From positions 41,894 through 105,893 of the forward strand of contig JABDIN010000030.1 of the NCBI GenBank assembly GCA_013003715.1: a stretch of DNA of 64,000 nt, in the 5' to 3' direction. A model generated the notes under the pieces. That model ran no database searches. It saw nothing but the letters and a program-made list of their open reading frames with translations, and had not been told where the DNA came from. Position 1 is the stretch's first letter. The number at the start of each line of letters is the position of its first letter. Made by a program: the position numbers and the translations under genes. Origin of the DNA: Desulfobacteraceae bacterium. Lineage in GTDB: Bacteria; Desulfobacterota; Desulfobacteria; Desulfobacterales; Desulfosarcinaceae. Positions 62,824-64,000 of this stretch are shown here, piece by piece.

Positions 62824-64000
62824 ATGAAAAGACATTATTTTTCACTATTGGAAGAATATCTCGATGCTTTTCCGTGTGTGGCCATACTGGGTGTGCGTCA
62901 GTGCGGTAAAACGACATTGCTGAAGATGTTGCCGGAAAAGTGGAAAATATATGACCTTGAAAAAATCAGTGACCACCAACTCATATCCCAGGATCCCGAC
63001 CTTTTCCTCGATCTGAACAAAACCAATATCGCCATTGATGAATCACAGCTCTTCCCCGGACTTTTCCCGGCGTTACGCGCCGCCATCGATGCGGATCGAT
63101 CAATGGTGGGCCGGTATGTGGTCACCGGTTCGAGTTCACCGGATCTGCTGAACAAAATCTCGGAAAGCCTTGCCGGCCGGATCGGTATCATAGAACTCAG
63201 CCCGTTGTCGCTGCCGGAGGCATACGAGGCGCCAACTTCGGTTTTTTTCGATCTCCTCGCAACACGAACCCGTCCTGAAGATATGCCTGAAGCCATGATG
63301 GACAAACTCGGCCCCCGGATAAATTCAGTCAAAATTCATGGACACTGGTTAAAAGGGGGGTACCCGGAACCATGGATCAGGAATACCGCAAGATTTCATA
63401 AGCTGTGGATGCAAAATTACATCGGCACCTACCTGAACCGGGATATCGTGCAGCTGTTTCCCGGGTTGAATCATCAGAAATACAGACTGTTTCTCCAAAT
63501 GCTCAGCAACCTTTCCGGGACGATTATTAACTATTCCCATGTGGCAAGATCATTGGGCGTGTCACAGCCGACAGTGAGGGATTATTTCACCATCGCGCAC
63601 GGCACATTTCTCTGGCGAACGATTCCGGCATATGAAAAAAATGCAACAAAACGCATCGTGAAACACCCGAAAGGATATGTGAGGGATACAGGGCTGCTAC
63701 ATTTCATGCTGCATCAATACACACTGGATGACCTGATGGTTCACCCGGCCATGGGGGGCTCCTGGGAGGCCCTTGTAATCGAAACCCTCATCCGGGGGTT
63801 GAATGCCAAGGGCCTTCATTTTGACTATTTTTATTACCGCACCGGTGCAGGCGCGGAAATCGATTTGATCCTCGAAGGTGAATTCGGGCTCATACCCATC
63901 GAAATCAAACGTAGTGAAGCGGTATCGGCCAGGGAATTGCGGACCATCACGGATTTTGTGAATGAACGAAAATGCGAATATGGAATGGTCATCAACGCCG
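62824..64000 (+). CDS. AAA_14/DUF4143 ATPase (partial, runs off the right edge)
   Basis: At least 392 residues. The N-terminal AAA_14 domain has Walker A GVRQCGKTT (about 23-31) and Walker B NIAIDESQLFP. GSSSPDLLNKISESLAGRIG and LSPLSLPEAY are family signatures. From about 200 the DUF4143 region begins (YIGTYLNRDIVQLFPG, then a winged-helix piece GVSQPTVRDY). It ends in a nuclease-like core, GAEIDLILEG and PIEIKRS (D...ExK). The frame is open to the window end. The family is common and often variable between strains; its function is not established. Confidence 0.88.
   Translation, partial: MKRHYFSLLEEYLDAFPCVAILGVRQCGKTTLLKMLPEKWKIYDLEKISDHQLISQDPDLFLDLNKTNIAIDESQLFPGLFPALRAAIDADRSMVGRYVVTGSSSPDLLNKISESLAGRIGIIELSPLSLPEAYEAPTSVFFDLLATRTRPEDMPEAMMDKLGPRINSVKIHGHWLKGGYPEPWIRNTARFHKLWMQNYIGTYLNRDIVQLFPGLNHQKYRLFLQMLSNLSGTIINYSHVARSLGVSQPTVRDYFTIAHGTFLWRTIPAYEKNATKRIVKHPKGYVRDTGLLHFMLHQYTLDDLMVHPAMGGSWEALVIETLIRGLNAKGLHFDYFYYRTGAGAEIDLILEGEFGLIPIEIKRSEAVSARELRTITDFVNERKCEYGMVINA

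Noticed and set aside
62898..63332. A 144-codon frame on the minus strand near the right edge
   Set aside because: Antisense to the AAA_14/DUF4143 gene, which has clear motifs but runs off the window.
1..64000. CRISPR arrays
   Set aside because: No series of direct repeats with regular spacers was seen; repeats found are dispersed or palindromic.

Overview
The window looks like chromosomal DNA of a strictly anaerobic, sulfate-reducing deltaproteobacterium (Desulfobacterales / Desulfosarcina-like). This is inferred from gene content only: a complete CODH/acetyl-CoA synthase set for the Wood-Ljungdahl pathway, an Rnf complex with an attached multiheme cytochrome c, a membrane pyrophosphatase (useful where sulfate activation releases PPi), many TRAP carboxylate transporters and CoA-transferases, and the conserved deltaproteobacterial order ispE - tRNA-Gln - prs - rplY - pth. 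No ribosomal RNA, CRISPR array or prophage was seen.

Layout. 1-1.4 kb: end of an unidentified gene, an RsbW-like ATPase, and a small protein with two ribbon-helix-helix-like repeats. 1.5-8.2 kb: rnf operon (pentaheme cytochrome c, rnfC-D-G-E-A-B), closed by a strong terminator. 8.3-16.1 kb, minus strand: rluD, carD-type regulator, hppA, pth, rplY, prs, tRNA-Gln, ispE and a DUF1844 protein. 16.2-23.3 kb: an unusual acyl-CoA synthetase-like protein, hutI, a Twinkle/DnaB-like primase-helicase relative, a secreted trypsin-like protease and a rhodanese. 23.4-32.6 kb, minus strand: DUF3786, acsE, acsC, acsB, cooS/acsA and acsD. 33.3-40.6 kb: CoA-transferase/GNAT fusion, MFS transporter, TRAP dctQMP and a universal stress protein. 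40.9-47.3 kb: sbcCD and a DUF1624 membrane protein. 47.5-49.1 kb: an IS1634-type transposase. 49.5-53.7 kb: lipoprotein, TAXI-TRAP binding protein, DUF1850 protein and fused TRAP permease. 54.2-64 kb: MFS transporter, two-subunit CoA-transferase, RmlD-like reductase, AAA ATPase, nucleoside-recognition membrane protein, HAD phosphatase, marR-wrbA, and an AAA_14/DUF4143 ATPase running off the end.

How it fits together. Rnf, the H+-pyrophosphatase and CODH/ACS form an energy-conservation and C1 core. The CoA-transferases, MFS and TRAP systems suggest uptake and activation of organic acids. The most unusual point is the Rnf complex. RnfC appears to lack the usual NADH/FMN motifs, whereas RnfB is fused to a complete GltD/NfnB-like Fe-S/FAD/NAD(P)H module, and a pentaheme cytochrome c heads the operon. 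This suggests rewired electron entry and exit.

The intergenic DNA carries several non-coding mobile-looking families. One 147-bp TA-flanked foldback element supplies the stop codon of ispE. Two 163-bp TA-flanked foldback copies lie in inverted orientation around the DUF1850-permease pair, with a half copy near 15.6 kb. A third dispersed repeat has its two best copies near 40.8 and 61.4 kb.
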